A stretch of 64,000 nt of DNA from JACMLD01 sp038207265 (GCA_038207265.1 JBBQZZ010000001.1:496001-560000); one strand, 5' to 3'. Shown: positions 8,600-18,241, numbered from the stretch's first letter. Numbers and translations are program-made. Notes: generated by a model from the sequence alone, not told the origin.

Positions 8600-9466
8600 T
8601 CAGTGGGCAATCAAAAAAATGCAGGGCGGACGAGGCTTTGCGGGCTTACTGATACCACCGATTCCATTGATGCCCGTTAGAACACCGGAAGGTCCGTTTG
8701 CAAAGCCACTGATGGCTGAATTATTGTATGAATTAAAATGCAGCAACGTGCCTTCACGTGAAGTGATGATATCATAAACTTCCGGGGTAACATCTGCCAT
8801 GGTATCAAAATAATAGAGCTTAACCTTTAATACATTCAGGGCTTTACCACTTTTGTCATTTATCCGGTAATTCATTTGAAATTCATGCCGGTCGTTATTG
8901 GCGGGCTTTGTGCCAAATACGCCGTTGCGCACGGTTTGTGCCAGGTTAATGGTTCCCGCATTTACATTTACCGTACAACCATTACTGTTACAATTCGAAC
9001 CTTCGTCAAATACACTACCACTATTGACACCCGGAACTGCATTAGAAACATTGGCATTATAAACAGGCCTCAGTATTGAATCAGCCGTATTCAATTTATA
9101 AAATCCATCCAGGAAATTAATTCCCGACAGCAATACAACAGTACTGAAAGTATCCTTGCTCCCAGTTGGTATAAAACTGATCTTGTAACGGAGACCGGTT
9201 TCACTTTTTGAAACGTTGATGGCGCCGGTATTGGCGTCAATTTCTATCCCCTCAGGAAAACCAGTATATTGGCCTGTGACGGACTGAGTTGGTTGCACCA
9301 TATAATCAGCGGACTGGTTTTGCAGAAAAAAAACTGAATCTCCATAGCTTAATTTAAACCCCGGGGGAACAACGACCCCGCCTACCGAATCATCTGCCTT
9401 TTTACAGGATACAACGGAAGTAAAAAAGACCGCCACAATAACCGCAATACGCCCAAAAGATTTCAT
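8600..9466 (-). CDS. Lipoprotein of unknown function upstream of the CHAT gene
   Basis: 288 residues with a lipoprotein signal peptide ending SVVSC (Cys21) followed by KKADD. The middle part (GIEIDANTGAINVSKSETG) looks like an Ig/cadherin-like putative repeat domain. A central segment holds a Cys pair in SNCNSNGC. I do not recognise the family. It lies 70 bp upstream of the CHAT gene on the same strand, so both may be one transcription unit. A role as an envelope partner or substrate of the CHAT protease is speculation from position only. Confidence 0.7.
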   Translation of the reverse strand: MKSFGRIAVIVAVFFTSVVSCKKADDSVGGVVVPPGFKLSYGDSVFFLQNQSADYMVQPTQSVTGQYTGFPEGIEIDANTGAINVSKSETGLRYKISFIPTGSKDTFSTVVLLSGINFLDGFYKLNTADSILRPVYNANVSNAVPGVNSGSVFDEGSNCNSNGCTVNVNAGTINLAQTVRNGVFGTKPANNDRHEFQMNYRINDKSGKALNVLKVKLYYFDTMADVTPEVYDIITSREGTLLHFNSYNNSAISGFANGPSGVLTGINGIGGISKPAKPRPPCIFLIAH

Positions 9467-9650
9467 ATCAAAAGCTTTATCTAATTAGTAAACACCGGTG
9501 TCGAGATTGTAATCACTCGTTAAGTGATTCCAAAATAAATACTTACAATCCATAATCCAAATGACCATTATCAGGATGCTGAAGATTTTACAAACCCTTA
9601 TGATACCATACGCAAAAAAGACTGAAAAGGTTGACCATAAAGACGCTTAA

Positions 9651-10163
9651 CTACAATTGCTTCTTCATCAGCCAGTCCGTTTGCGGGTCATCCCCTACCT
9701 CGAAAACATGCTGGCCAAATTTTTCAAAACCCCATTTTGTGTAAAAGTCAATGGCCCGGTGGTTATGCTCCCAAACGCCCAGCCAGATGGTTGCCTTTCG
9801 CTTTTGAATAGCGATATCAATACAATGTTTCATCAAAGCAGACCCTACCCCTTTTCCTATCGCCATTTTCACCGCATATATCCTTTCTATTTCAATTGGA
9901 TTTTGCAAAACCCGGGATTCCGATTTCAAACTATCATTCATCTTCGCATACCCGATAATTTCTTCATCCTCCGTTGCAAGTATAAAAGTGTTCAGTTGAT
10001 CATCCAGTTCATCTTTCAGTTTTGATACCAAATAATAGCTGTCCAGGTGTTTTTGCATATTTTCCGCTGTATTCTGCCCGGCAAAACTGTCATAAAATGT
10101 TTGTCGGCTAATAGCAGTAATAGATGCTGCATCTGGCGCCGTTCCATAACGTATATTGATCAT
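9651..10163 (-). CDS. GNAT acetyltransferase, PaiA-like
   Basis: 170 residues from the ATG at 10163; an in-frame ATG 12 nt upstream is also possible. Motif A is GKGVGSALM after IERIYAV, followed by IWLGVWEHNHRAIDFYTKWGF and the ending GDDPQTDWLMKK. This pattern is characteristic of the PaiA-like GNAT group, whose founding member acetylates polyamines. The substrate here is unproven. It lies 27 bp after the histidine kinase gene on the same strand and could be part of that operon. Confidence 0.85.
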   Translation of the reverse strand: MINIRYGTAPDAASITAISRQTFYDSFAGQNTAENMQKHLDSYYLVSKLKDELDDQLNTFILATEDEEIIGYAKMNDSLKSESRVLQNPIEIERIYAVKMAIGKGVGSALMKHCIDIAIQKRKATIWLGVWEHNHRAIDFYTKWGFEKFGQHVFEVGDDPQTDWLMKKQL

Positions 10164-10190
10164 AGTTATAAACAATAAATGAATTTATTA

Positions 10191-12170
10191 CTAAACTGCC
10201 AGCGTGAAAGTAGTACCTGTACCGGGTTGCGACTGAAATGAAATAGTAGACTGAATTGCTTTTGCCATGTCCCTTACAAGGTGAAGTCCCAGCCCACTTT
10301 TTATGCCCACTGCAGCATCTGCCTGGTTGAGTGCGCTAAGTTGTTGCTCAGACACCCCGGGACCATTGTCTGTTATGCTTAAAAAGTGTTTTCCGTTTTC
10401 TTCCCAGGCCCGCCATTCTATTTTTGCATCCGTTTTATTGTTTAAAGCTTTAACAGCATTGGCGGTTAAATTGCGCATGATGGTTTTCAGGTAATCCTCA
10501 TCGGTATAGATATTGAGATTTTGATTGTTACTAAATTTAAATTGCACAGACTGGGTGCCCAGGAAATTCTTTTCTATTTCCTTGAACAGACCACTTACTT
10601 CAACCGTTTTTTTATTGGGTGTGAAATGTTCCATTTGTCCTTTGCTCCATAACAACAGGCCTTCCATATTATCCAGGAGGTTTTCGGCAGATGCAGTAAT
10701 CCTTTTTGTTTGTACTTCTTCGGCTTGCTTATCCAGCAAATCTGGAGCTTGTTGCTGCAAGTGAAGAAAATTAATAAGATTACTAACCGGTCCGCGAAGG
10801 TCATGACTTAGAATTCCAAAAAACTTTGTTTTTATCTTATTTGCTTCATCTAATTCATTATTGAGCACCATCAAAGTTGTATTTGTTTTTTTGCGGGTCC
10901 GGCTTTGCCAATATAATAACATCCCTATAATACTCAGCAGTAATACCCCGCCAATCAAACCAATCTGTAATTTCCGTTGATTGGCGAGTGCGAGTTTATT
11001 GATTTCAATTTCCTTGTTTTTGACATTGATTTCTTTCTGACTTTCAAGAGCCGCTATCTTGTTTTTATTTTGCTGCGAATAAATGGAATCATTGATGCTA
11101 GTAAACGACTTAAAATAATTCAATGCAGCCTGGTAATTGCCTTTTGCTTCCTGCAGGTTGGCCATGGATTCTTTTACACTCGCCTCATACTGGGGTGAAT
11201 GAACAACTTTGCAAATATCAATTGCCCTGTTTAAATACACTTCTCCTTTATTGAATAGTTCTTTTTTTTCTGAACCGGTTTTATTCAACCCCAGGTTGAA
11301 ATAGTTTGAACCAAGATTTGCGAGATTGACAATTGCAAGAATAGAAGCAGGTGCAATTTTATCAATTTCATCCTGTACTTTGAGCAATACTACAATACCT
11401 TTTTCAGCGGTAGGCTGTAAAGTGGCTTCATTGGTCATGGCCTGAACCACTCCCATCCGGTTGCCAATTTTTTCATACAATGAAATTGCTTTTTCAAAGT
11501 TTCGGACAGCCGCTGCAGTGTCCTGCATTTCCTGCTTGATAACTCCCAGCAACTCGGACGCTTTTGCTACATTCACCAATGAATTGGATGCTTCCGCGTT
11601 TTTGATGGTCAACAGCGCATATTCTTCACCTTTAGTATAATTTTTCTGGGTTAGGTACATAGCAGTTATATTTGTTCCAACCAATGCCATCTGTTCTTTG
11701 TTTCCTGCTTCCTCCGCAATTGACATCGCTTTGAAATAATATTCTGAAGCTTTTACAAAATCACCTTCCCGCTGATAACTTCTGCCCGTATTGCTCATAT
11801 TGGTGATCATGGCCGGCACTGCACCAATTTCTTTGTTGATGGTGAAACTTTTTTGAAAATAATCCCTCGCTGCTGTGTTGTTCCCCGTATCGCCGGTCAT
11901 CAAACCCAATACATTTATTACATTGGCCATTCCTTTTTTCCAACCCATTTTTTCAGCCAGTGCCATTCCTTTATTGGCATATTGAAAACCCTCTCTTGGA
12001 TTGATGGAAATGTACAATTGGGAGATACCCGTCAGCAATTTTATTTTATTGGTATCGTCTGCAGCTTTGGGTAAAACCAGCAACATGGAGTCCAGTAATT
12101 CCTTCCCTTTTTTTTGCGCGTTCAACTGCGCACAAAGCAATATTGCAAGACAAGCAGCAGTTATTCTCAT
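10191..12170 (-). CDS. TPR-containing sensor histidine kinase
   Basis: 659 residues. A signal peptide (1-18) is followed by TPR helices across about 40-360, a coiled stretch (about 370-398) and a transmembrane segment (402-421). The cytoplasmic kinase has phospho-acceptor His456 in LSHDLRG. The HATPase domain shows an N box (NLTANAVKA), TDNGPGV and GSGLGLHLV. Such kinases sense through periplasmic TPRs and phosphorylate a partner regulator. The LytTR regulator gene ends 3 bp upstream, so the pair is one operon. Confidence 0.93.
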   Translation of the reverse strand: MRITAACLAILLCAQLNAQKKGKELLDSMLLVLPKAADDTNKIKLLTGISQLYISINPREGFQYANKGMALAEKMGWKKGMANVINVLGLMTGDTGNNTAARDYFQKSFTINKEIGAVPAMITNMSNTGRSYQREGDFVKASEYYFKAMSIAEEAGNKEQMALVGTNITAMYLTQKNYTKGEEYALLTIKNAEASNSLVNVAKASELLGVIKQEMQDTAAAVRNFEKAISLYEKIGNRMGVVQAMTNEATLQPTAEKGIVVLLKVQDEIDKIAPASILAIVNLANLGSNYFNLGLNKTGSEKKELFNKGEVYLNRAIDICKVVHSPQYEASVKESMANLQEAKGNYQAALNYFKSFTSINDSIYSQQNKNKIAALESQKEINVKNKEIEINKLALANQRKLQIGLIGGVLLLSIIGMLLYWQSRTRKKTNTTLMVLNNELDEANKIKTKFFGILSHDLRGPVSNLINFLHLQQQAPDLLDKQAEEVQTKRITASAENLLDNMEGLLLWSKGQMEHFTPNKKTVEVSGLFKEIEKNFLGTQSVQFKFSNNQNLNIYTDEDYLKTIMRNLTANAVKALNNKTDAKIEWRAWEENGKHFLSITDNGPGVSEQQLSALNQADAAVGIKSGLGLHLVRDMAKAIQSTISFQSQPGTGTTFTLAV

Positions 12171-12173
12171 ACA

Positions 12174-12881
12174 TTAATTTTTTAAAAAGCCGAGTGCGTC
12201 TTTGTAACTTCTTCCTACCGGCAATACCTGGTCATTTACATAAACTTCTCTGGCAGTAATTTTATTCACAAAATGTTTTTGCACGGCATAACTACGGTGA
12301 ATGCGGACAAACATCTGGAAAGCTTTTTGTTCAAGCAGGTTTCCCAATGTAGAAAGTACGCAATATTTTTTTGCGGGTGTTACAATACTCGTATAGTCTT
12401 TCAACGCTTCCAGATAAACAATTTCATGGAGCTGCAGTTTGATTTGTTCGTGACCATCTTTTATGAAAAGTGTATCGCCACCCAGCGTATAATCGAGTAA
12501 GGCTGCCTTGGCATGTATTTCAAGAAAATTTTTCAGTCTATCCATTGACGTGGCGAACCGTTCACCTTTTAACGGCTTTATCAGGAAATCCAATGCTGCA
12601 GCTTCAAAACTTTCGATAGCATAATCCGGGTAAGAGGTAATAAAAATACAGGCAGGTATGTGGGCCAATTGTTTGCGTAGTTCCAGCCCAGTTATACCCG
12701 GCATATCAATATCAAGAAATAGTATATCGGGTGGGTGTTTGAGTGCTGCTTCCAGTGCAGTTGCGGTACTATCGTATACCCCTGCTATATGTATGAACGG
12801 ATACCTGCGTACAAATGACAGCGTAGTAAGCCTGTCAATTTCATCATCATCTACAATAAAGCAGTTATAGGTCTTTTGCAT
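12174..12881 (-). CDS. LytTR-type response regulator
   Basis: 235 residues from the ATG at 12881 (MQKTYNCFIV); a longer frame to 12929 adds 16 residues that do not fit the receiver fold. The receiver domain has acidic residues DDDE (11-14), phospho-acceptor Asp57 in FLDIDMPG, and a conserved TSYPDYAIESFEAAALDFLIKP segment. The C-terminal LytTR DNA-binding domain (about 140-235) shows YLEALKDYTSI and RIHRSYAV. It is the cognate partner of the TPR histidine kinase 3 bp downstream. Confidence 0.93.
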   Translation of the reverse strand: MQKTYNCFIVDDDEIDRLTTLSFVRRYPFIHIAGVYDSTATALEAALKHPPDILFLDIDMPGITGLELRKQLAHIPACIFITSYPDYAIESFEAAALDFLIKPLKGERFATSMDRLKNFLEIHAKAALLDYTLGGDTLFIKDGHEQIKLQLHEIVYLEALKDYTSIVTPAKKYCVLSTLGNLLEQKAFQMFVRIHRSYAVQKHFVNKITAREVYVNDQVLPVGRSYKDALGFLKN

Positions 12882-13126
12882 CTCATTTTTCCAGTTTACA
12901 GATACGAACAGGTTCCTGAACGTGCTCAAATTTACACTTTAATTGCAAATTTATTTTGGGAGAATGATTCACGTTGTTCATCTATTTAAAAAGCTGTTTA
13001 TCGATTGTGTATTTCTGTGGGATCCGGCAATTGGTAAGTTTGTTATGGCAATCGAATAAAATGCCTTATATAAAAATATCAGGAAAATACAATTATCAAA
13101 GTTTTCATTCTCTAATAATAACCATC

Positions 13127-14185
13127 ATGAAAAAAGCAATCTTCTCCATTTTAATTTTATCGTTATTGGGCGGATTTATATCCTGTAAAAAAGACAACAC
13201 TCCTGCCAATATAACCAGCAATTGCAAAATAACTGAAATGCTGACCAACGGAAGCGGGAACCTGCAATCTGCCGATCCTTATACCTATACCACTACTGAA
13301 AAAATTGATTACAATGATAAAAATCTTCAATCTGGATTTACCAGTCAAACCACTTCGGTATACAAAAGTAAAAAGACATCAAATTATTCCTATTCCAACA
13401 ATTACCAGTATGACGCAAATGGCTTTGTAATAAAGCAAATAGCACAAAGCAGTAGCACTGATATAGCAGGCGTTTACAATTCCAATAACTATACAACAAC
13501 GTTTGAATATTCTAACAACAGACTGACAAAATCAATAAGCACCGGCATTTCCAGTACTGGTGGGAAAAACGTTAACTCTACTGGTACTGTTACTTGTGAA
13601 TATACAGCGGACGGTAAGTTGTCCAAATATGCTAATGTTTATTCCGCTTCGGACGGTTCATCAGGCAACAGCTTTGTGTTATATGAATACAGCAATGGTA
13701 AAGTGTCTAAATATTCATATAGTTCCGGTAGTAGTATTGTTACCCCTTTAATAGAAATAAACAGCCAGGGCTATGTTACTAAACTAGTCACTTCCACCGA
13801 TGAAACCAGGAATGTATACGATGCAGAAGGGAATCGCTTACAGCAGGAACAATGGTATGGTGGCAAGAAAACAGACATAAGAATAATTACATTAGATAAC
13901 AAACAAAATGTATACGCTTTATATACCCGGCCGCTCAAAGGACAACCTGATTTTACTTTTTTTAGTGGCCATTTCAATTTTAGCTCGTTTACTCACAATG
14001 TAATTAAAGACGAAAGTATTTATGTAACAGCTGCAGGTGCAGAAATCCCGGAAGGTCATTCCGACTACACTTACCAGTACAACAGTCATGATCTACCCAC
14101 TACTACCGCAGTGGTTTACACAGACGGTAATGGAAAAATCAGCCAGCAATACACTAAATCTTATACCTATACAGGTTGTCAGTAA
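13127..14185 (+). CDS. Lipoprotein with YD-like repeat strands
   Basis: 352 residues from the ATG at 13127, which begins a lipoprotein signal peptide ending GGFISC (Cys21). The upstream in-frame ATG at 12974 would give an unsuitable N-terminus. The mature part is rich in Ser, Thr, Tyr and Asn, with repeated beta strands such as YDANGFVIKQ, YTADGKLSKY, YSNGKVSKY and YDAEGNRLQQ. These resemble the YD/RHS-like units of secreted Bacteroidota proteins. The function is unknown. A second lipoprotein gene follows 18 bp later on the same strand, probably in one operon. Confidence 0.8.
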   Translation: MKKAIFSILILSLLGGFISCKKDNTPANITSNCKITEMLTNGSGNLQSADPYTYTTTEKIDYNDKNLQSGFTSQTTSVYKSKKTSNYSYSNNYQYDANGFVIKQIAQSSSTDIAGVYNSNNYTTTFEYSNNRLTKSISTGISSTGGKNVNSTGTVTCEYTADGKLSKYANVYSASDGSSGNSFVLYEYSNGKVSKYSYSSGSSIVTPLIEINSQGYVTKLVTSTDETRNVYDAEGNRLQQEQWYGGKKTDIRIITLDNKQNVYALYTRPLKGQPDFTFFSGHFNFSSFTHNVIKDESIYVTAAGAEIPEGHSDYTYQYNSHDLPTTTAVVYTDGNGKISQQYTKSYTYTGCQ

Positions 14186-14203
14186 TCAATTAAAAACAAA
14201 ACC

Positions 14204-15148
14204 ATGAAACATCTACTTACCTGCATATTTATTTTCGTTATTTTATCCTCGTGTAAAAAAGAAAATGTCGCTGCAAATGCAGGAACCGGAAAAGATACCG
14301 CCTTTACAAGTTTTATAAAATTTTCAGACTTTGTTCCAACGGGACAATCATTGGGCGGCATGGATTATCATGCTGGTTCAAAAAATTTATACTGCTATAT
14401 GTACAAACCTGGTTCACTGGGTTATTCAATTGTGCAATTAAATACGCAGACTAAACAGGCATTGGTTGTATTTACTTTTAATGACGGAAAATGGAACAGC
14501 AACAACGGCTCTGAAGGTAAAAGAATCAGGATTTTTGGAAATGATTTGTACGTAATGGGTGGCGCAAACAATACCGATTTTCATAAGTTGACCGGTATCG
14601 GAACCAATACGCTGGTATTGTCAAAAGTAATTAAGATGCCGTCCAACACTGGGCCTACTAGTCCCTACTGGGGAGAATCTTATGATGTGGCAGTGGCCGA
14701 TAAACTATACGTGATGACTATGCGCAGTAAAATTACTTATGGTAACTTAAATGATCTGTCCAGTCCTGGCAGCTTTTCACTGGCTAGTTCCAGTCATGGC
14801 GCTAGTATTGTCTATGCATCGCAGGGAGGCAGCGCCTACCTCGCTAGCAGGAATGATTCATATAGCAATATAGAAGTAAGAAATCCTGTCAATGGTAATT
14901 ATTTAAGAGGTATTACTGTTACCTCAGGTAGTTCAACTGGATTGGTTAAAGACAGCAAAGAAAGAATTTATTTTTTGGACGCTAACAACAAAATACTCAG
15001 GCTTTCACCAGATTTGCTCACGAAAGAAGAATTTCCTGCCATTGGTGCTTATACCTACTATCAATTTGCAATTGCAGAAGAAAAAGGAAATATCAGGTTA
15101 TATGAAATTAGCGGATCGGAAATTAAAACAATGCGCATTCCCTTATGA
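14204..15148 (+). CDS. Lipoprotein, possible beta-propeller
   Basis: 314 residues with a lipoprotein signal peptide ending VILSSC (Cys17) and KKEN. Successive segments (LGGMDYHAGSKNLYCYM, IRIFGNDLYVMGG, DVAVADKLYVMTM, LVKDSKERIYFLDANNKI) look like blades of a beta-propeller, but I do not recognise a named family. It follows the YD-like lipoprotein by 18 bp and is followed by a strong bidirectional terminator. Confidence 0.75.
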   Translation: MKHLLTCIFIFVILSSCKKENVAANAGTGKDTAFTSFIKFSDFVPTGQSLGGMDYHAGSKNLYCYMYKPGSLGYSIVQLNTQTKQALVVFTFNDGKWNSNNGSEGKRIRIFGNDLYVMGGANNTDFHKLTGIGTNTLVLSKVIKMPSNTGPTSPYWGESYDVAVADKLYVMTMRSKITYGNLNDLSSPGSFSLASSSHGASIVYASQGGSAYLASRNDSYSNIEVRNPVNGNYLRGITVTSGSSTGLVKDSKERIYFLDANNKILRLSPDLLTKEEFPAIGAYTYYQFAIAEEKGNIRLYEISGSEIKTMRIPL

Positions 15149-15225
15149 TAACAAATTAAATCATTGCTTAAAACAAATTGCATCTTAAAGATTCACTCTT
15201 TTCCTGATGCCCTTATGACAATAAG

Positions 15226-15254
15226 AACGCCTTCTGAAATTTTCAGAAGGCGTT
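15226..15254. terminator. Bidirectional terminator between lipoprotein and thiolase genes
   Basis: Perfect 14-bp arms AACGCCTTCTGAAA / TTTCAGAAGGCGTT separated by one base. This is a strong hairpin between convergent genes. There is little T-run on either side beyond the stem itself. Confidence 0.75.
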
Positions 15255-15276
15255 CAATTGAACATTATGGAATACC

Positions 15277-16458
15277 CTACATTATGTTTTCAATAACCAT
15301 TGCACTGGCTCCGCCTCCGCCATTACATATGCCTGCTGCGCCATAGCGGGCATTGTTTTGTTTTAGTATATGGATAAGCGTTACAATAATCCTTGCACCG
15401 CTACAGCCAAGTGGATGCCCCAGGCTCACCGCTCCCCCATTCACATTAACTTTTGCAGGATCAAGATTCATCCGCTTGCTGTTTTCAATTCCTACTACTG
15501 CAAAAGCTTCATTCAGTTCCCAGTAATCAATATCTGTCATTGAGAGATTTGCTTTTGCTACTGCTTTTGGAACGGCTATGGATGGCGTGGTAGTAAACCA
15601 TTCTGGTGCCTGTTCCGCATCTGCGTAAGACAATATTTTAGCAATGGGTTTCAATCCAAGAGCTGTAGCTTTTTCTTTACTCATCAATACCAATGCAGCG
15701 GCTCCGTCATTCATCGTGCTTGCATTGGCAGCGGTCACCGTGCCATCTTTCTGAAATGCCGGATTTAAAGTTGGTATTTTATCAAACTTTACATTGAAAG
15801 GTTCTTCATCTTTTGTAAAAAAAACAGGATCACCTTTTCGTTGCGGAATTTCAACTGGTATTATTTCATTGCTGAACCTGCCTTCGTTCCAGGCAGCCTG
15901 CGATCTTTTATAACTTTCAATTGCAAATGCATCCTGTGCTTCCCGGCTGATACCGCATTCCCTTGCACAAAGCTCTGCGGCATTGCCCATCGCTTTTCCA
16001 TCATACACATCCGTTAGTCCATCTTTAGCAAGTCCATCTATGAGGTTGCTGTTACCATATTTGTTGCCCCAGCGCATACTGTCTATATAGAAAGGTACAT
16101 TGCTCATGCTTTCCATTCCACCGGCTACTACAATTTCTGCATCGCCCAATAATATACTTTGTGCGGCCTGAGCGATTGCCTTCATCCCACTTGCACAAAC
16201 TTTATTAACCGTTGTGCAATTTACTTCGTTCGGCAACCCTGCAAATTTTGCAGCCTGGCGCGCAGGTGCCTGTCCTGTATTTGCCTGTATCACACATCCC
16301 ATTAAAACATCCTGAACCTGTGCGGGCTGAATACCCGCTTTCTGAATCGCGCCCTTAATGGCAATGGCACCCAGTTTGGTTGCAGACAAGTCTTTTAATG
16401 AGCCACCAAAACTTCCAATGGGTGTACGAACAGCGGCGATGATATATACTTCCTTCAT
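15277..16458 (-). CDS. Acetyl-CoA C-acetyltransferase (thiolase)
   Basis: 393 residues from the ATG at 16458 (MKEVYIIAAVRTPIG). The nucleophile is Cys88 in VNKVCASGMK. The second signature NGGAVSLGHPLGCSGARI and the C-terminal GICNGGGGASAMVIE carry the catalytic His and Cys. The enzyme condenses two acetyl-CoA to acetoacetyl-CoA or cleaves 3-ketoacyl-CoA. Its length matches the family. It stands alone between a terminator and a divergent membrane protein, so which direction it serves is open. Confidence 0.96.
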   Translation of the reverse strand: MKEVYIIAAVRTPIGSFGGSLKDLSATKLGAIAIKGAIQKAGIQPAQVQDVLMGCVIQANTGQAPARQAAKFAGLPNEVNCTTVNKVCASGMKAIAQAAQSILLGDAEIVVAGGMESMSNVPFYIDSMRWGNKYGNSNLIDGLAKDGLTDVYDGKAMGNAAELCARECGISREAQDAFAIESYKRSQAAWNEGRFSNEIIPVEIPQRKGDPVFFTKDEEPFNVKFDKIPTLNPAFQKDGTVTAANASTMNDGAAALVLMSKEKATALGLKPIAKILSYADAEQAPEWFTTTPSIAVPKAVAKANLSMTDIDYWELNEAFAVVGIENSKRMNLDPAKVNVNGGAVSLGHPLGCSGARIIVTLIHILKQNNARYGAAGICNGGGGASAMVIENIM

Positions 16459-16622
16459 AATAAATTTATTCAAACGCAAAGATAACTATTGTTAGCCTGA
16501 AAGCAGTGGTTATGGGTTCGTAAACTATTCACCTCTCACAATTCACTCCTTACAGCGCCTACGTAGGCCAATTAATAAATTATTAATAAAATTTCCCATC
16601 TTTAATTACCAAAACAACTATT

Positions 16623-17924
16623 ATGGAGACTGCTATTGTTGATACGCAATGGTCCCTGGAAAGAAAAATAATCTTCCGGTTTCTCTTTATTTTTCTTGCT
16701 TTCTTAATTTCCCCCTGGACCTGGCTGGATGCCATACCTGGTGTCGGTTATGTCACCCAATATTATTACCAGTTAATGGACTGGGCCGTAAACAAATCCA
16801 ATGCAAAGATTTTTCATGTAAGGGATGTATTGGTACCACTCAATGGAAGTGGCGATACTTCTTACGGATGGGCGCAACTCTGGTTACTACTGTCCCTCTC
16901 CGTTATAGGATGCATCATCTGGAGTTTGCTGGACCGGAAACGATCTAGCTACACGCACTTGAATTATTGGCTCTGTCTTTTTGCCCGTTATTATATCGCT
17001 TTTTTTGCATTTACATATGGCATCATTAAAATATTTGCGTTGCAAATGTATTTTCCCAGCCTGCACCAGTTGGCCACACCGCTTGGCGATTTTTTGCCCA
17101 TGCGCTTTTCCTGGTTGTTCATAGGTTACTCCACACCTTACCAGGTTTTCTCAGGTATCATGGAAACCATTGCAGGATTGTTGCTCTTGTATCGCAGAAC
17201 CAGTACCCTGGGGGCATTGTTTGCAACGGCAGTATTCATCAACGTTATGATGCTTAATCTAACTTATGATATTCCGGTAAAAATATTTTCGATGGAACTG
17301 GTATTTGTTTGTCTTTTCCTGCTGGCCAATGAAAGCAATCGCATCATTTGCTTTTTTATCCTGAACAAACCTGCCGCTTCCTGCCAACTCTATCATTTCA
17401 GGTATACAAAAAGGTGGATGAAGTTTACACGAATTATACTTAAACTAACATTTATCATACTGGCCGTGGTATTGCAATTCAGTAATTCGCTGGAATACTA
17501 TCGCTCAACCAAAAAACCTGTTCCGAAACAGCCCGTCAACAATGGCGTATATGAAGTGGCGGTATTCGCCGTCAACAAGGACAGTTTACCATTGCGAACC
17601 AGTGATAGCCTCCGATGGCAGGATGTAATCTTTGAAGATGGAACAGGTAGCATAAAAACGGCTGATACCGCCTTTCGTCTACGATATAAACGGGCGTATT
17701 TCAGCTACAACCTTGACAGCAGCAGTCGATCACTTTTTTTCAAAAAGCAACCCGGAGACAGCCTGCCCATCCTTTCATTCCGGTTTGATACACCCGATAG
17801 CAATACAGTGATACTATGGGGCAGGCAACACAATGATAGTTTGTATGTAGTCTTAAAGAGAATCCAACGGCATTTTCAACTTACTGAGAAACAATTTCAT
17901 TGGCTGAGTGAATATAACAGGTAG
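16623..17924 (+). CDS. DoxX-like multi-TM membrane protein with soluble C-terminal part
   Basis: 433 residues. There is an N-terminal TM (about 14-40), then several TM segments up to about residue 240. The region YIAFFAFTYGIIKIFALQM and the later YSTPYQVFSGIMETIAGLLLLYRR fit DoxX-like quinol-binding-type membrane proteins. A further TM near 270-290 precedes a soluble C-terminal domain of about 140 residues that contains DSLRWQDVIFEDG. I do not recognise that tail. The role is unknown. The gene is monocistronic, divergent from the thiolase. Confidence 0.75.
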   Translation: METAIVDTQWSLERKIIFRFLFIFLAFLISPWTWLDAIPGVGYVTQYYYQLMDWAVNKSNAKIFHVRDVLVPLNGSGDTSYGWAQLWLLLSLSVIGCIIWSLLDRKRSSYTHLNYWLCLFARYYIAFFAFTYGIIKIFALQMYFPSLHQLATPLGDFLPMRFSWLFIGYSTPYQVFSGIMETIAGLLLLYRRTSTLGALFATAVFINVMMLNLTYDIPVKIFSMELVFVCLFLLANESNRIICFFILNKPAASCQLYHFRYTKRWMKFTRIILKLTFIILAVVLQFSNSLEYYRSTKKPVPKQPVNNGVYEVAVFAVNKDSLPLRTSDSLRWQDVIFEDGTGSIKTADTAFRLRYKRAYFSYNLDSSSRSLFFKKQPGDSLPILSFRFDTPDSNTVILWGRQHNDSLYVVLKRIQRHFQLTEKQFHWLSEYNR

Positions 17925-17944
17925 GTATAACCGAGAATGAAAAG

Positions 17945-18028
17945 TGTGAGCCACGCACTCAATCCCTGTTCAGTTCCCCCACACAGGATGGCGGGGTAGC
18001 GCACACTTGTACTGAACAAAAACCCTCA
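17945..18028. other. Nested inverted repeats between convergent genes
   Basis: TGTTCAGT (17968-17975) pairs with ACTGAACA (18011-18018), with inner CCCC/GGGG pairing and outer GTGAG/CTCAC arms. It could fold into one long imperfect hairpin. It may be a terminator for the DoxX-like gene or a small structured RNA. The loops are large, so this is tentative. Confidence 0.35.
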
Positions 18029-18043
18029 CCGGCTTAGAAATCA

Positions 18044-18241
18044 CTATCTGAAATATTGAGTATGCTGCGGTAAATCAATTACCAAAAATTCTGGTTTATC
18101 TGAGATGGTTTCAATCAGTTCGTGGTACTTCTCTTTCAGACTGCGTTTGATGCTGCCTAAATAACCCCGCTTGGGAATATTGGCCTGGTCCAGCGGAATG
18201 GACTCAATCAAATCGTTTCCTATATACATCATGAGTTTCAT
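18044..18241 (-). CDS. Small conserved-looking protein, function unknown
   Basis: 65 residues from the internal ATG at 18241 (MKLMMYIGNDLIESIPLD). The upstream extension to 18322 is Cys-rich and looks non-coding. The protein is soluble, with a basic helix GSIKRSLKEKYHELIETI and a hydrophobic-strand end EFLVIDLPQ. I have an impression of similar small proteins in Chitinophagaceae but cannot name a family. Confidence 0.6.
   Translation of the reverse strand: MKLMMYIGNDLIESIPLDQANIPKRGYLGSIKRSLKEKYHELIETISDKPEFLVIDLPQHTQYFR

Noticed and set aside
12974..13126. Upstream extension of the YD-like lipoprotein to an ATG at 12974
   Set aside because: It would bury the lipoprotein signal peptide 51 residues inside; the ATG at 13127 gives a normal one.
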